Of a DNA stretch of 64,000 bases, positions 1 to 8,063 are shown piece after piece. The position numbers and the translations under genes are program-made. The stretch lies in the NCBI RefSeq assembly GCF_003293595.1, contig NZ_CP022162.1, positions 2,277,799 to 2,341,798 of the forward strand, in the 5' to 3' direction. Within the stretch, counting starts at the first letter, position 1; each line of letters opens with the position of its first letter. The notes below the pieces were generated by a model. It was given only the letters and a program-made list of their open reading frames with translations, did not search any database and was not told the origin of the DNA. The DNA comes from Microbacterium sp. PM5. Its GTDB lineage: Bacteria; Actinomycetota; Actinomycetes; Actinomycetales; Microbacteriaceae.

Positions 1-1635
1 CGTCCGGCTCGTTCGTTCGAGGATCGCCCGCGTCGTGACGAGCGCGGTGGCTATGGCCGCAACTCCGCAGATTCCACGCGCGGCGGTCGCGATGGCGCGC
101 GTGCGCCGCGCGAAGGCCGCGACTTCCGAGACGCGGAACGTCCCCGTCGCGACGACCGTCCGGCTCGTTCGTTCGACGACCGTCCGGCTCGTTCGTTCGA
201 CGACCGCGGACGCCACTCCTCCACCTCGCGCTCGGATCGACGCGAGCGCCCTGATTTCGCCGCGCGAGATGCGGATCGGAGGAGTTACGACCGTCCGCGC
301 CGCGACGACCGCCCGGTTCGCACCGGCGGCAACCGTTCCGACTGGAACTCCGACGCAAAGGATGCCGCGGCGCGCAAGGCCTATGAGGAGCACGCCGATG
401 TCGTGCACGAGAAGCTGCAGGCGCAGGCCGTGCAGGCCGAAGAGGTCGCGGACGTGAGCTTCGCGAGCCTCGGTCTCGGTGACAACATCGTGCGGACCCT
501 CGCCGAGCTCGGCGCCGCGGCCCCGTTCCCCATCCAGGCCGCCACGATCGCGCCGATCCTCGCGGGCAAGGACGTGCTCGCCCGCGGCCGCACCGGTTCG
601 GGCAAGACCATCGCATTCGGCGCGCCGCTCGTCGAGGCGGTGCTGCGCAGCCAGGCCGGCAAGCGTCGCGCGTTCGGCCGCAGCCCGAGGGCCCTGATCC
701 TCGCCCCGACACGCGAGCTCGCGCTGCAGATCGACCGCACCATCCAGCCGATCGCCCGCAGCGTCGGCCTCTTCACCACGCAGATCTACGGCGGCGTGCC
801 CGCCGGGCGCCAGGTCGGGGCGCTGAAGAAGGGCGTCGACATCATCATCGGCACTCCCGGACGCATCGAAGACCTGCAGAACCAGGGCAAGCTCGACCTC
901 TCCGAGGTCGGCATCGTCGTGCTCGACGAAGCCGATCACATGAGCGAGCTCGGCTTCCTCGAGCCGATGCAGCGGATCCTCCGGCTCGTTGACCCCGACG
1001 CGCAGAAGCTGCTCTTCTCGGCGACCCTCGACCGCGAGGTCGCGGCCCTCGTCGATGAGTTCCTCGTCGACCCCGCCGTCTACGAGGTCGCCGGCGAAGA
1101 CCAGGACTCCGGCACGATCGACCACCGCGTGCTCGTCATCGACCACCGCGACAAGGCGGAGATCCTCACCTCGCTCGTCGACCGCGCCGGCAAGACCCTC
1201 GTGTTCGCCCGCACCCGGGCCTACGCCGAGATGCTCGCCGAGCAGTTCGACGACGCCGGCATCCACGCCGTCGCCCTCCACGGCGACCTGAACCAGGCCA
1301 AGCGCACGCGCAACCTCGAGCGCCTCACGTCCGGTCGGGTCAGCGTGCTCGTCGCCACCGATGTCGCCGCGCGCGGCATCCACGTCGACGACATCGACCT
1401 CGTCGTCCAGGCCGACGCCCCCGACGAGTACAAGACGTACCTGCACCGGTCGGGTCGAACGGGCCGTGCCGGTCGTGTCGGAACGGTCGTGACTCTCATC
1501 CCTCGCCAGCGCCGCCGTCGCATGACGGAGATGCTCGAGCGCGCCGAGATCGACGCGCCGTTCGAGGACGCCCGTCCGGGCGACGACGTGCTCGAGGAGA
1601 TCTCAGGGCGTCAGGCAGCGCACGTCGACCGCTGA
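1..1635 (+). CDS. DEAD-box ATP-dependent RNA helicase, 5' end outside window
   Basis: The reading frame is open from base 1, so the gene begins upstream. The first ~130 visible codons encode a low-complexity, Arg/Asp-rich tail with the octapeptide RPARSFDD repeated (a 24-bp unit occurs at 157-180 and 181-204, with a near copy at 1-24). The helicase core follows: Q motif (FPIQ), Walker A (GRTGSGKT), PTRELA, TPGR, DEAD (VVLDEADH), SAT, and motif VI (HRSGRTGRAG). Such proteins unwind structured RNA in ribosome assembly or cold adaptation. It ends before a perfect hairpin terminator. A paralogue with its basic tail at the other end lies at 62102-63691. Confidence 0.93.
   Translation, partial: RPARSFEDRPRRDERGGYGRNSADSTRGGRDGARAPREGRDFRDAERPRRDDRPARSFDDRPARSFDDRGRHSSTSRSDRRERPDFAARDADRRSYDRPRRDDRPVRTGGNRSDWNSDAKDAAARKAYEEHADVVHEKLQAQAVQAEEVADVSFASLGLGDNIVRTLAELGAAAPFPIQAATIAPILAGKDVLARGRTGSGKTIAFGAPLVEAVLRSQAGKRRAFGRSPRALILAPTRELALQIDRTIQPIARSVGLFTTQIYGGVPAGRQVGALKKGVDIIIGTPGRIEDLQNQGKLDLSEVGIVVLDEADHMSELGFLEPMQRILRLVDPDAQKLLFSATLDREVAALVDEFLVDPAVYEVAGEDQDSGTIDHRVLVIDHRDKAEILTSLVDRAGKTLVFARTRAYAEMLAEQFDDAGIHAVALHGDLNQAKRTRNLERLTSGRVSVLVATDVAARGIHVDDIDLVVQADAPDEYKTYLHRSGRTGRAGRVGTVVTLIPRQRRRRMTEMLERAEIDAPFEDARPGDDVLEEISGRQAAHVDR
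157..204 (+). repeat. 24-bp tandem duplication in helicase tail
   Basis: Two identical 24-bp units, 157-180 and 181-204, each encode RPARSFDD in frame. A third, diverged copy is at 1-24. The unit is a multiple of three, so copy-number change would lengthen or shorten the disordered tail without a frameshift. Confidence 0.85.
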
Positions 1636-1650
1636 GTTCGACGCGCTCTC

Positions 1651-1696
1651 GAGTCGGCGGGGGCCGCGGTGTTCGCGCCGCGGCCCCCGCCGACTC
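1651..1696. terminator. Bidirectional hairpin terminator
   Basis: A perfect 19-bp inverted repeat (1651-1669 with 1678-1696) encloses an 8-nt loop between two convergent genes, the helicase ending at 1635 and the radical SAM gene ending at 1701. There is no clear U tract, which is common for terminators in high-GC actinobacteria. Confidence 0.85.
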
Positions 1697-1700
1697 CCTG

Positions 1701-2765
1701 TCAGAACAGCATCGCGGGGGCGGATGCCGCGACCGACGATGATGCCGCTGCCCGCGCGGTCGTCCGCACCGGACCCGGTCGCGCCGGCCGTGTCTCGACC
1801 TCGTCCTCCGGACCACCGGTGAGACGGTGCCGTCGCAGCAGCGGATGCACGCGGGCCGCCAGCCACTTCCGGTACCCGACCGGCGCGTAGACCGTCGCGC
1901 CGGGGTAGAGCCCTCGGTAAGCGGGCACGAGCTCCGGATGCTCGCGTTCCAGCCACTGCCAGAACCACTCCCGGGCGCCGGGACGCAGGTGCAGTGCCCC
2001 GAAGACGACGCGCACGGCGCCGGATGCCGCGATGCGCGCAAGCGTGTCGTCGAGCACCGCCACGGAGTCGGTCAGGTGCGGCACGATCGGCATCAGGAAC
2101 ACCGTCACGGCGAATCCGGCTTCGGTCGCCGCCCGCACGGTGTCCAGGCGTGCCTGGAACGTCGGTGCACCGGCCTCGAGTGTCTGCCGCAGCCGCTCGT
2201 CGGGCATGGCGATCGACATCGCGAGGTGGACGGGCACGCGACGCCGCGCCTGCGCGAGCACCGGCAGGTCGCGGCGAAACAGCGTGCCCTTGGTGAGCAC
2301 CGAGAACGGCGTTCGGCTCGCCGCGAGGGCATCGATGATCTCGGGCATGAGCCGATAACGCCCCTCGGCGCGCTGATACGGGTCGGTGTTGGTGCCGAGC
2401 GCCACCGGCTGCCGCTGCCACGACGGCGCGGCCAGTTCGCGGCGTAGGACCTCGGCCACGTTGACCTTCACGACGATCTGCTCGTCGAAATCGCGCCCGG
2501 CGTCGAGGTCGAGGTAGGTGTGGGTGCCCCGTGCGAAACAGTACGAGCAGGCGTGGCTGCAGCCACGGTACGGGTTCACCGTCCAGTCGAACGGCATCGC
2601 GGATGCCGAGGGCACATGATTCAACGCCGACTTGGCCGCCACCTCGTGGAAGGTCATCCCGGCGAACTCCGGGGTCGTGACGGTGCGGACCAGGCCGTCG
2701 AGGCGCTCCATGCCGGGCAAGGCAGCGGCATCCGCTGCATCGATACTCTGTCCACGCCACCGCAT
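1701..2765 (-). CDS. Rv2578c-family radical SAM protein
   Basis: About 354 residues. The N-terminal part carries the radical SAM cluster motif CSHACSYC (CX3CX2C) inside PYRGCSHACSYCFARGTH, typical of the SplB-like/Rv2578c group, followed by a TIM-barrel-like region (GTNTDPYQRAEGRYRLM, VLTKGTLFRRD, VHLAMSIAMPDE). The family binds a [4Fe-4S] cluster and S-adenosylmethionine; its substrate is not established. The start MRWRGQ is typical of the family; an ATG three codons upstream (2774) is possible. It is divergent from the VanY gene, about 75 bp apart. Confidence 0.85.
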   Translation of the reverse strand: MRWRGQSIDAADAAALPGMERLDGLVRTVTTPEFAGMTFHEVAAKSALNHVPSASAMPFDWTVNPYRGCSHACSYCFARGTHTYLDLDAGRDFDEQIVVKVNVAEVLRRELAAPSWQRQPVALGTNTDPYQRAEGRYRLMPEIIDALAASRTPFSVLTKGTLFRRDLPVLAQARRRVPVHLAMSIAMPDERLRQTLEAGAPTFQARLDTVRAATEAGFAVTVFLMPIVPHLTDSVAVLDDTLARIAASGAVRVVFGALHLRPGAREWFWQWLEREHPELVPAYRGLYPGATVYAPVGYRKWLAARVHPLLRRHRLTGGPEDEVETRPARPGPVRTTARAAASSSVAASAPAMLF

Positions 2766-2841
2766 GTCGTACATTCGAACAGAGATACGACAAATGTGCA
2801 ACGGGCAGGTGTCGCACGGGCTCGGCGTGCAGAATAGGCGG

Positions 2842-3861
2842 GTGCCGCACCCCGAGCAGCCGACCAGTCGCCGCGCCGCGCGCGCCGCTGCCCCGCGCCC
2901 GCGGGCGCGCCGAGAGTGGCTCGCGAAGGTGCCGCTGCGCGTGCGATGGACGGCGTTCGCGATCGTCTTCTGGGCCGTTGCGGCCGTCGTCGGCATCTCG
3001 GCCTTCTCGCTCAGCGGCGCGCGCGGCCCGAGTGGCGCCGCGACCACAGCGAGCGCGGTGGCCGCCGTCGCTCTGCCGAGCGGAGCCGACGCGACGGCGC
3101 CGCCGGCCACGGGTCTGCCGGTACCCGCACAGACCGGCGTTGCGGCGCTGTGCGACGACCCCGCCGTGGTCGCAGCGCTCGCCGCGGGGCAGGACGAGGA
3201 CGTCATCGCCGCCTTCGGTGGCGGTGCGGCCTTCCGCGACGCCGTCGTCGCCGGCTCCGCACCCTGCATCGATCTCGGCGACCCGCATCGGCTCTGGATC
3301 GTCGTCGACAAGAAGCGGCCCCTGAACCCGCTGGATGTCGAGCCCACGGAGCTGGTCGCGCCCGCCGACATGCAGCGCACGGTCGACGGCAGGCTGCAGC
3401 CCGCGGCGGCGCAGGCGCTGACGGCTCTCGTCGCCGCCGCCGCTCAGGAGGGCGTCGGGGCGATCGGCCTCAACAGCGCCTACCGATCGTTCGCGTCCCA
3501 GACGCGCACCTACAACGGGTACGTGAACTCGCTCGGTCGCGACGTCGCCGATCAGCAGAGCGCCCGCCCCGGCTTCAGCGAGCACCAGACGGGACTCGCC
3601 ACCGATGTCGCAGCCTGCGACGGCGGCTGCGGTGCCATCGAAGCGTTCGGTGGTACGCGCCAAGGCGCCTGGGTCGCCGCGAACGCCTGGCGATTCGGTT
3701 TCGTCGTCCGTTACGAAGAGGGCTACACCTCCATCACCGGTTACGAGGCCGAGCCCTGGCACCTGCGTTACATCGGCCCCGCGCTGGCGAAGGCCTACCG
3801 CGACGGCGGTTTCCACACTCTCGAGGACTTCTTCGGTCTGCCGGCGGCGCCGGACTACTGA
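2842..3861 (+). CDS. VanY-type D-alanyl-D-alanine carboxypeptidase, membrane-anchored
   Basis: About 339 residues. An Arg-rich cytoplasmic tail is followed by one membrane segment (residues ~33-55) and an extracellular peptidase domain with the VanY signatures NSAYRSF, SEHQTGLATDV (zinc-binding His and Asp) and EPWHLRYIG (catalytic Glu and zinc His). It would trim D-Ala from peptidoglycan stem peptides outside the membrane. The GTG start is chosen because CAGAAT lies exactly six bases before it, a leaderless arrangement; upstream in-frame starts (2794, 2632) run into the promoter of the divergent gene. Confidence 0.87.
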   Translation: MPHPEQPTSRRAARAAAPRPRARREWLAKVPLRVRWTAFAIVFWAVAAVVGISAFSLSGARGPSGAATTASAVAAVALPSGADATAPPATGLPVPAQTGVAALCDDPAVVAALAAGQDEDVIAAFGGGAAFRDAVVAGSAPCIDLGDPHRLWIVVDKKRPLNPLDVEPTELVAPADMQRTVDGRLQPAAAQALTALVAAAAQEGVGAIGLNSAYRSFASQTRTYNGYVNSLGRDVADQQSARPGFSEHQTGLATDVAACDGGCGAIEAFGGTRQGAWVAANAWRFGFVVRYEEGYTSITGYEAEPWHLRYIGPALAKAYRDGGFHTLEDFFGLPAAPDY

Positions 3862-3989
3862 TTGTCGACCGCCACGCCCGTGGTGAAACCCAGTACCATG
3901 GTTGCTGGGATGCGATGCCACCGGCATCCGGGATTCCTCCCGCGGCATCCGGCAGATTCCACACTCGACGACGAGAGGACGGGCGCACC

Positions 3990-5153
3990 ATGGAGCGCGA
4001 GATCTACGACGAGGACCACGAGGCGTTCCGCGACGTCGTGAAGGAGTTCCTCAAGCGCTTCGCCACCGAAGAGAAGCGCAAGCAGTGGGAGGCGGACGGT
4101 GAGATCGACCGCGCGACCATGCTCGCTGCCGGCGAAGCCGGCATCATCGGTTTGAGCGTGCCCGAGGAGTTCGGTGGCGCCGGCATGCTGCAGGACTATC
4201 GATTCCGCTCGATCGTCCTGGAGGAGACCATCGGAGCCGGGCAGGGCTCGCTCGCCGGTGCCTTCGGCATCCAGGACGACCTCGCCGTGCCGTACATCGT
4301 GCACATGGGAACGCAGGAGCAGAAGGAGAAGTGGCTGCCCGGCATGGCGACGGGCGAGATCCTCGGCGCGCTCGCGATGACGGAGCCCGGCGCCGGAAGC
4401 GACCTGCGCGGCATCAAGACGACCGCGAAGAAGGTCGACGGCGGCTATCTCGTCAACGGCGCGAAGACGTTCATCTCCTCGGGGAAGACCGCCGACATGG
4501 TGGTCACGTTCGTGAAGACCGGCGAGGGCAACCGGCCGGATGCCTTCAGCCTGCTCATCCTCGAAGACGGCATGGAGGGTTTCGACCACAGCAAGAAGCT
4601 CGAGAAGATGGGCTTCCACGGGTGGGACACCGCGGAGCTCAGCTTCACCGACGTGTTCGTCCCGGAAGCGAACCTCATCGGCGGCAAGGAGGGCATGGGG
4701 TTCATCCAGCTCATGATGAACCTGCCGCTCGAGCGTCTGTCGATCGGTGTCGCGGCTGCGGCTGCGGGCGAGGCCGCGTTCGTGTGGACCCGCGACTACG
4801 TGCTCAGCCGGGAGGCGTTCGGTGAGCGGATCGCCGACTTCCAGAACACGCGGTTCCTGCTCGCCGACATGGCGACCACGGTCGACGTCATGTGGACCTA
4901 CAACGATCGCGCGATGATGCTCTACAAGGACAAGAAGCTCACGGCCGAAGAGGCGGCGAAGGTTAAGTTCTGGTCGACCGATCGTGAAGCGGAGCTGCTC
5001 GACATCGGCGTTCAGCTGCACGGAGGCTACGGCTACATCACCGAGTACCCGATCGCGCGCGCCTACCTCGACGCCCGCGTGCACCGCATCTACGGCGGCA
5101 CGAACGAGATCATGCGCGACATCGTGTCGCGACAGATCGTCGGCAAGCGCTGA
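3990..5153 (+). CDS. Acyl-CoA dehydrogenase
   Basis: 387 residues, the usual length. FAD and substrate motifs are visible: ALAMTEPGAGSD, the FISSGKTAD region, REAFGERIADFQ, GGYGYITEYPIAR and IYGGTNEIMRDIV. The Glu that catalyses proton removal in MCAD-type enzymes (YEGT motif) is Gly369 here; the likely base is Glu248 in LPLERLSIGV, the position used by isovaleryl- and long-chain acyl-CoA dehydrogenases. That suggests a branched- or long-chain substrate. The ATG at 3990 has a GAGAGGA ribosome site about 11 bases upstream. No electron-transfer flavoprotein gene is adjacent. Confidence 0.9.
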   Translation: MEREIYDEDHEAFRDVVKEFLKRFATEEKRKQWEADGEIDRATMLAAGEAGIIGLSVPEEFGGAGMLQDYRFRSIVLEETIGAGQGSLAGAFGIQDDLAVPYIVHMGTQEQKEKWLPGMATGEILGALAMTEPGAGSDLRGIKTTAKKVDGGYLVNGAKTFISSGKTADMVVTFVKTGEGNRPDAFSLLILEDGMEGFDHSKKLEKMGFHGWDTAELSFTDVFVPEANLIGGKEGMGFIQLMMNLPLERLSIGVAAAAAGEAAFVWTRDYVLSREAFGERIADFQNTRFLLADMATTVDVMWTYNDRAMMLYKDKKLTAEEAAKVKFWSTDREAELLDIGVQLHGGYGYITEYPIARAYLDARVHRIYGGTNEIMRDIVSRQIVGKR

Positions 5154-5205
5154 TCCGCCCCCGCGCGCTGATCCGCCCGCGCGCGCTGATCTGCCCGCGC
5201 GCGCT
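5148..5205 (+). repeat. Triplicated ~18-bp unit downstream of acyl-CoA dehydrogenase
   Basis: Three near-identical units with core GCGCTGATCYGCCC lie head to tail, the first overlapping the stop codon of the dehydrogenase gene. It looks like a recent local duplication; no function is evident. Confidence 0.7.
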
Positions 5206-5228
5206 CCCGCGGCATCCCTCCTCGTCCG

Positions 5229-5295
5229 CGAGACACCGGTTCTGCACCGAGACACCTGGCCACAACCGGTGTTTCGGTGCGCAGACGGTGTCTCG
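5229..5295. repeat. Intergenic palindrome: two GAGACACC plus two inverted copies
   Basis: The left arm holds GAGACACC at ~5230 and ~5249; the right arm holds GGTGTTTC and GGTGTCTC, giving a long imperfect hairpin between the acyl-CoA dehydrogenase and the GIY-YIG gene. It may terminate transcription, but the repeated-unit design resembles the elements near 15860 and 61811, which have different unit sequences. Confidence 0.7.
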
Positions 5296-5355
5296 CGGTC
5301 GGGTCGCGGTCGGGGGCGGTCGGGGGCGGCAGCCGCGGGTGTCGGCGGGGCGCGG

Positions 5356-5370
5356 TAGCGTGCGGGGGTG
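5356..5370 (+). promoter_or_regulatory. Leaderless promoter -10 (TAGCGT)
   Basis: TAGCGT at 5356-5361 is followed after exactly six bases by the GTG start at 5368, predicting transcription start at the start codon. The same geometry is seen before several other genes in this window. Confidence 0.6.
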
Positions 5371-5793
5371 TCGCGGCGGGAGGAGTGCGTGCTGTGCGGG
5401 CTCGCACGGCCAGAGGCGGATGCCGACGGCATCCTGACCTGTCCGGTGTGCGGGTGGCGGCTCGGCGACAGCCCCGATCCCGATCTGCCGCGCCCGCGCG
5501 TCGAGGTCGTCTACTACCTGCGGTGGGAAGAGCGCATCAAGATCGGCACCAGTCGCGAGCCACGCCAGCGCCTCGCCGCGATCTGGCATCAGGAGCTGTT
5601 GGCGTTCGAGCTCGGCGGCCGCGCGGTCGAGCGCGCGCGTCATGAGCAGTTCGCGCCCCTGCGCGAGGGCGGCGAGTGGTTCCGTGCCGCGCCCGAACTG
5701 CGCGCGCATGCGGCAGCGCTCGCCGACGGCATCCCGCCCTGGCACAGCTATGCCCGCTGGGTCGCCGACGCCCTTCGTCGTTCGGTCAGCTGA
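5368..5793 (+). CDS. Small zinc-ribbon plus GIY-YIG-like (T5orf172/Mug113) protein
   Basis: 141 residues. The N terminus has two CxxC knuckles (CVLCG, CPVCG) forming a likely zinc ribbon. Residues ~48-120 match the GIY-YIG-like T5orf172/Mug113 pattern: VVYYLRW for the GIY strand, IKIGTS for the YIG strand, an Arg helix (REPRQRL), the metal-binding Glu in VERARHEQF, and the terminal GEWF. Members are nuclease-fold proteins common in phages and actinobacteria; the role of this one is unknown. It converges with the ECF operon with seven bases between stop codons. The GTG start is supported by the leaderless promoter. Confidence 0.75.
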   Translation: MSRREECVLCGLARPEADADGILTCPVCGWRLGDSPDPDLPRPRVEVVYYLRWEERIKIGTSREPRQRLAAIWHQELLAFELGGRAVERARHEQFAPLREGGEWFRAAPELRAHAAALADGIPPWHSYARWVADALRRSVS

Positions 5794-5800
5794 CGCGCGT

Positions 5801-6346
5801 TCAGGCCGCCGCGCGGTGGCGGGCCAGGCGTGCGACTCCCGCGGCGCGCAGCCGGTCGGCGATCAGAATGGCCAGAGCCGTCCCGCCGACGCAGGATGCC
5901 GCGCACAGCGCGATGAATCCCACGAGCACGGGCGTGGCCATCGACCAGAGGTCGAACGACTGCGCCGCGAGGATCGGATACGCCACGCCGATGAGAGCGG
6001 CCCCGGCATAGTGCAGCCACGTCGCCCACCGTCGGTACAGCGTCACCATGAACGGGAGTTCGGGGAAGAAGGCCCAGAACAGCGTCGTCGCGACGGCCGA
6101 GATCGTATAGAACGGGGCGAGAACGAGCCCCGAGATGAGCCCCACCAGCAGGCCGGCGAACGGACGCTGCAGCAGGCGCAGTGCCACGACCGGCGGAATC
6201 ACCCACAGGCCGGCGATCGCCACCGTTGCGAACGGCACTGTCGCGAACAGGGCGAGCGAGAGCCACCACCCCGCCGCGAGCACGACGCCCCCGGCCACGC
6301 CGATCGCGGCGCACGTCAGCAGGTACGCGGTCGATGCCCTGCCCAT
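5801..6346 (-). CDS. ECF transporter S component (ABC_cobalt/YkoE-like), last gene of iron-box operon
   Basis: 181 residues, almost entirely hydrophobic, with five to six membrane segments (start: MGRASTAYLLTCAAIGVAGG). Size, topology and short basic tail (RLRAAGVARLARHRAAA) match substrate-binding S components of YkoE type; it resembles the second S component at 9921-10481. Its ATG overlaps the stop of the siderophore-interacting gene (ATGA), so the two are translationally coupled. S components bind the transported compound; here iron control and the flavoprotein neighbour suggest a siderophore or heme rather than thiamine precursor. Confidence 0.8.
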   Translation of the reverse strand: MGRASTAYLLTCAAIGVAGGVVLAAGWWLSLALFATVPFATVAIAGLWVIPPVVALRLLQRPFAGLLVGLISGLVLAPFYTISAVATTLFWAFFPELPFMVTLYRRWATWLHYAGAALIGVAYPILAAQSFDLWSMATPVLVGFIALCAASCVGGTALAILIADRLRAAGVARLARHRAAA

Positions 6347-7209
6347 CAGTGCACCTCCGAAGCGGCGTGCGCTGTCGCGGTGGCCGCGCCCCGCCGCCAG
6401 TACCCGACGAAGCTGATGCGATCCTTCGAATGCCCGAGGCCGACGAGGTGACGCCGTGCCGCCACCGGGAGGGACTGCTCGCCGGCGACGAACACGTGGG
6501 TATCGGCCGTGGGGGCGCCCAGCGCGCGCAGGGCCTCGAGCGCCGGGGTGCCGGGGGATGCCGCGGCATCCCGCGCCAGCCACGTCACATCGACCCCCAC
6601 GGGCGCCTCGAACGTCAGAACGTCGTCCGCGGACGGCGCTTCCACGACGACCGTCCCCGTCGCCGCGGCGGGAAGCGATGCGCAGATGCCGGCGAGGGCC
6701 GGCGCCGCCGTCTCGTCGCCGACCAGGAGCACCCGGTCGACACCGCGCTCGGGCGCGAAGCCGATGCCTTCGTCGATGATCACGACCGATTCGCCCACCG
6801 CCGCCGTCTCCGCCCAGCGCGAGGCGGGACCCGCCGTCGGGCCCGACCCGTGGAGGACGAAGTCGACGTCCAGTTCCGCACCGCCGCTCGGACCCGAGGC
6901 GCGATAGGCCCGCACCGAGTAGTTGCGCATGACTGGACGGATGCCCTCCGGGATGCGCAGGTAGCTCAGATAGCCGAGGATGCTGTTCGCCTTCGCCGGG
7001 ATCCGCTCGAGCCCCGTGCCCGCGCTGTCGCTGCGGTGGGGAAGGAACAGGCGAAACCACTGGTCGTAGCCCATCGGCGAGAAGCGGGCGATGTCGCCCC
7101 CGCCGAGGGTGATGCGCATCCAGTGCGGCGCGAGGCGTTCGGTGCGGACGACCTCGAGGCGCAGGAGCGGCTGTGCAGACGGCTTCGTGAGGCGGGACGA
7201 GCGGGCCAA
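6346..7209 (-). CDS. Siderophore-interacting protein (FAD-dependent ferric-siderophore reductase family)
   Basis: 287 residues. The N-terminal FAD-binding barrel carries HWMRITLGG and the motif MRNYSVRAYR, followed by DVDFVLHGSGPTAGPASRWAE; the C-terminal NAD(P)H-like half has DRVLLVGDETAAPAL and ends FVGYWRRG, all typical of the SIP/ViuB family that reduces ferric siderophores in the cytoplasm and releases iron. The start is TTG at 7209, preceded by AAAGGGG five bases upstream; longer in-frame starts overlap the T-subunit gene. Its place inside an ECF transporter operon is unusual and ties the transporter to iron. Confidence 0.9.
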   Translation of the reverse strand: MARSSRLTKPSAQPLLRLEVVRTERLAPHWMRITLGGGDIARFSPMGYDQWFRLFLPHRSDSAGTGLERIPAKANSILGYLSYLRIPEGIRPVMRNYSVRAYRASGPSGGAELDVDFVLHGSGPTAGPASRWAETAAVGESVVIIDEGIGFAPERGVDRVLLVGDETAAPALAGICASLPAAATGTVVVEAPSADDVLTFEAPVGVDVTWLARDAAASPGTPALEALRALGAPTADTHVFVAGEQSLPVAARRHLVGLGHSKDRISFVGYWRRGAATATAHAASEVH

Positions 7210-7253
7210 GGGAGCCCCTTTCGTGTGTGTGGACAGGGATGCGCAGTGCGGCG

Positions 7254-8063
7254 TCAGACGGTCCAGGGGAAGAGGGCGATCAGGATGGCGCCGCTCACCA
7301 GCCAGAAGACGACCACGAAGACGGTGTCGCGCCGGCGCCACGGGACGAGGTGACGCTCGGTGCGGTCGGGGTGGGCGCCGAAGGCGCGGGCATCCATCGA
7401 CAGCGCGACGCGCTCGGCGTGGCGGATCGCGCCCGCGAGAAGCGGCACGAGATAGCCCCACCAGCGCGCGATCGCGGCAAACGGTCCGCGGCCGCCGTGC
7501 GACCCGCGCACCCGGTGGGCCTGGCGGATCACGTCGAGCTCGTGCCCGAACCGCGGCACGAAGCGGAAGGCGGCCAGTGCGGTGTAGCCGACCCGGTACG
7601 GCACGCGCAGCTGTTGCACGCTCGCCCGGACGAGGTCGGGGCCCGTGGTCGTCAGCCCCGCGATCAGCGTGAGCGCGACGATCGCGGCCAGGCGCAGTCC
7701 TGTCGCGGACCCGACCGCCAGGGCTCCACTGGTCAACGTCCACGAGCCGACGTGCGTGAGAACGGCGCCGCCGACGCGGGCGGGATCGGTCCACAGGCTC
7801 ATCGACGCTCCGATGACGAGGGCCGCGGCGGGCAGCGCGACGAACAGCAGCAGGGCCACCCGGGCGGTCAGCCGCGCGCCGAGGAGCACGACGACATAGG
7901 CGACGGCGATGAACGCGAGCGGGGTGGCGAGGTCGCGCACGAACACCAGCAGGATCATCGCGGGCAGGGGCGCCGCGAGCTTCGCCAGGGGGTTGATGCC
8001 CTCCAGCGTGCGAACGCTCCCGCTGTCGGTGCGCGCCCACGGATCGGTGACGGCGGCGCTCAC
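7254..8063 (-). CDS. ECF transporter T component (EcfT/YkoC-like permease)
   Basis: 269 residues with five to six membrane segments and the coupling helices characteristic of EcfT: RFVPRFGHELDVIRQAHRVRG (Ala-Arg-Gly-like motif) and HAERVALSMDARAFG. It transmits ATP hydrolysis to the S component. The GTG start at 8063 overlaps the stop codon of the ATPase gene by the GTGA pattern. Upstream in-frame sequence reads into the ATPase gene and is not used. Confidence 0.87.
   Translation of the reverse strand: MSAAVTDPWARTDSGSVRTLEGINPLAKLAAPLPAMILLVFVRDLATPLAFIAVAYVVVLLGARLTARVALLLFVALPAAALVIGASMSLWTDPARVGGAVLTHVGSWTLTSGALAVGSATGLRLAAIVALTLIAGLTTTGPDLVRASVQQLRVPYRVGYTALAAFRFVPRFGHELDVIRQAHRVRGSHGGRGPFAAIARWWGYLVPLLAGAIRHAERVALSMDARAFGAHPDRTERHLVPWRRRDTVFVVVFWLVSGAILIALFPWTV

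Noticed and set aside
2916..3989. Upstream extension of the acyl-CoA dehydrogenase frame (start at 2916)
   Set aside because: The extension overlaps the VanY gene in another frame and encodes Arg-rich noise; ATG 3990 has a ribosome site and the family N terminus.
3855..5432. 525-codon minus-strand frame opposite the acyl-CoA dehydrogenase
   Set aside because: Shadow of the dehydrogenase; the plus frame has full family motifs.
6347..7060. N-terminal extension of the 5801 S component
   Set aside because: The longer frame reads through the siderophore-interacting gene in another frame; the ATG at 6346 overlaps that gene's stop, the usual coupling.
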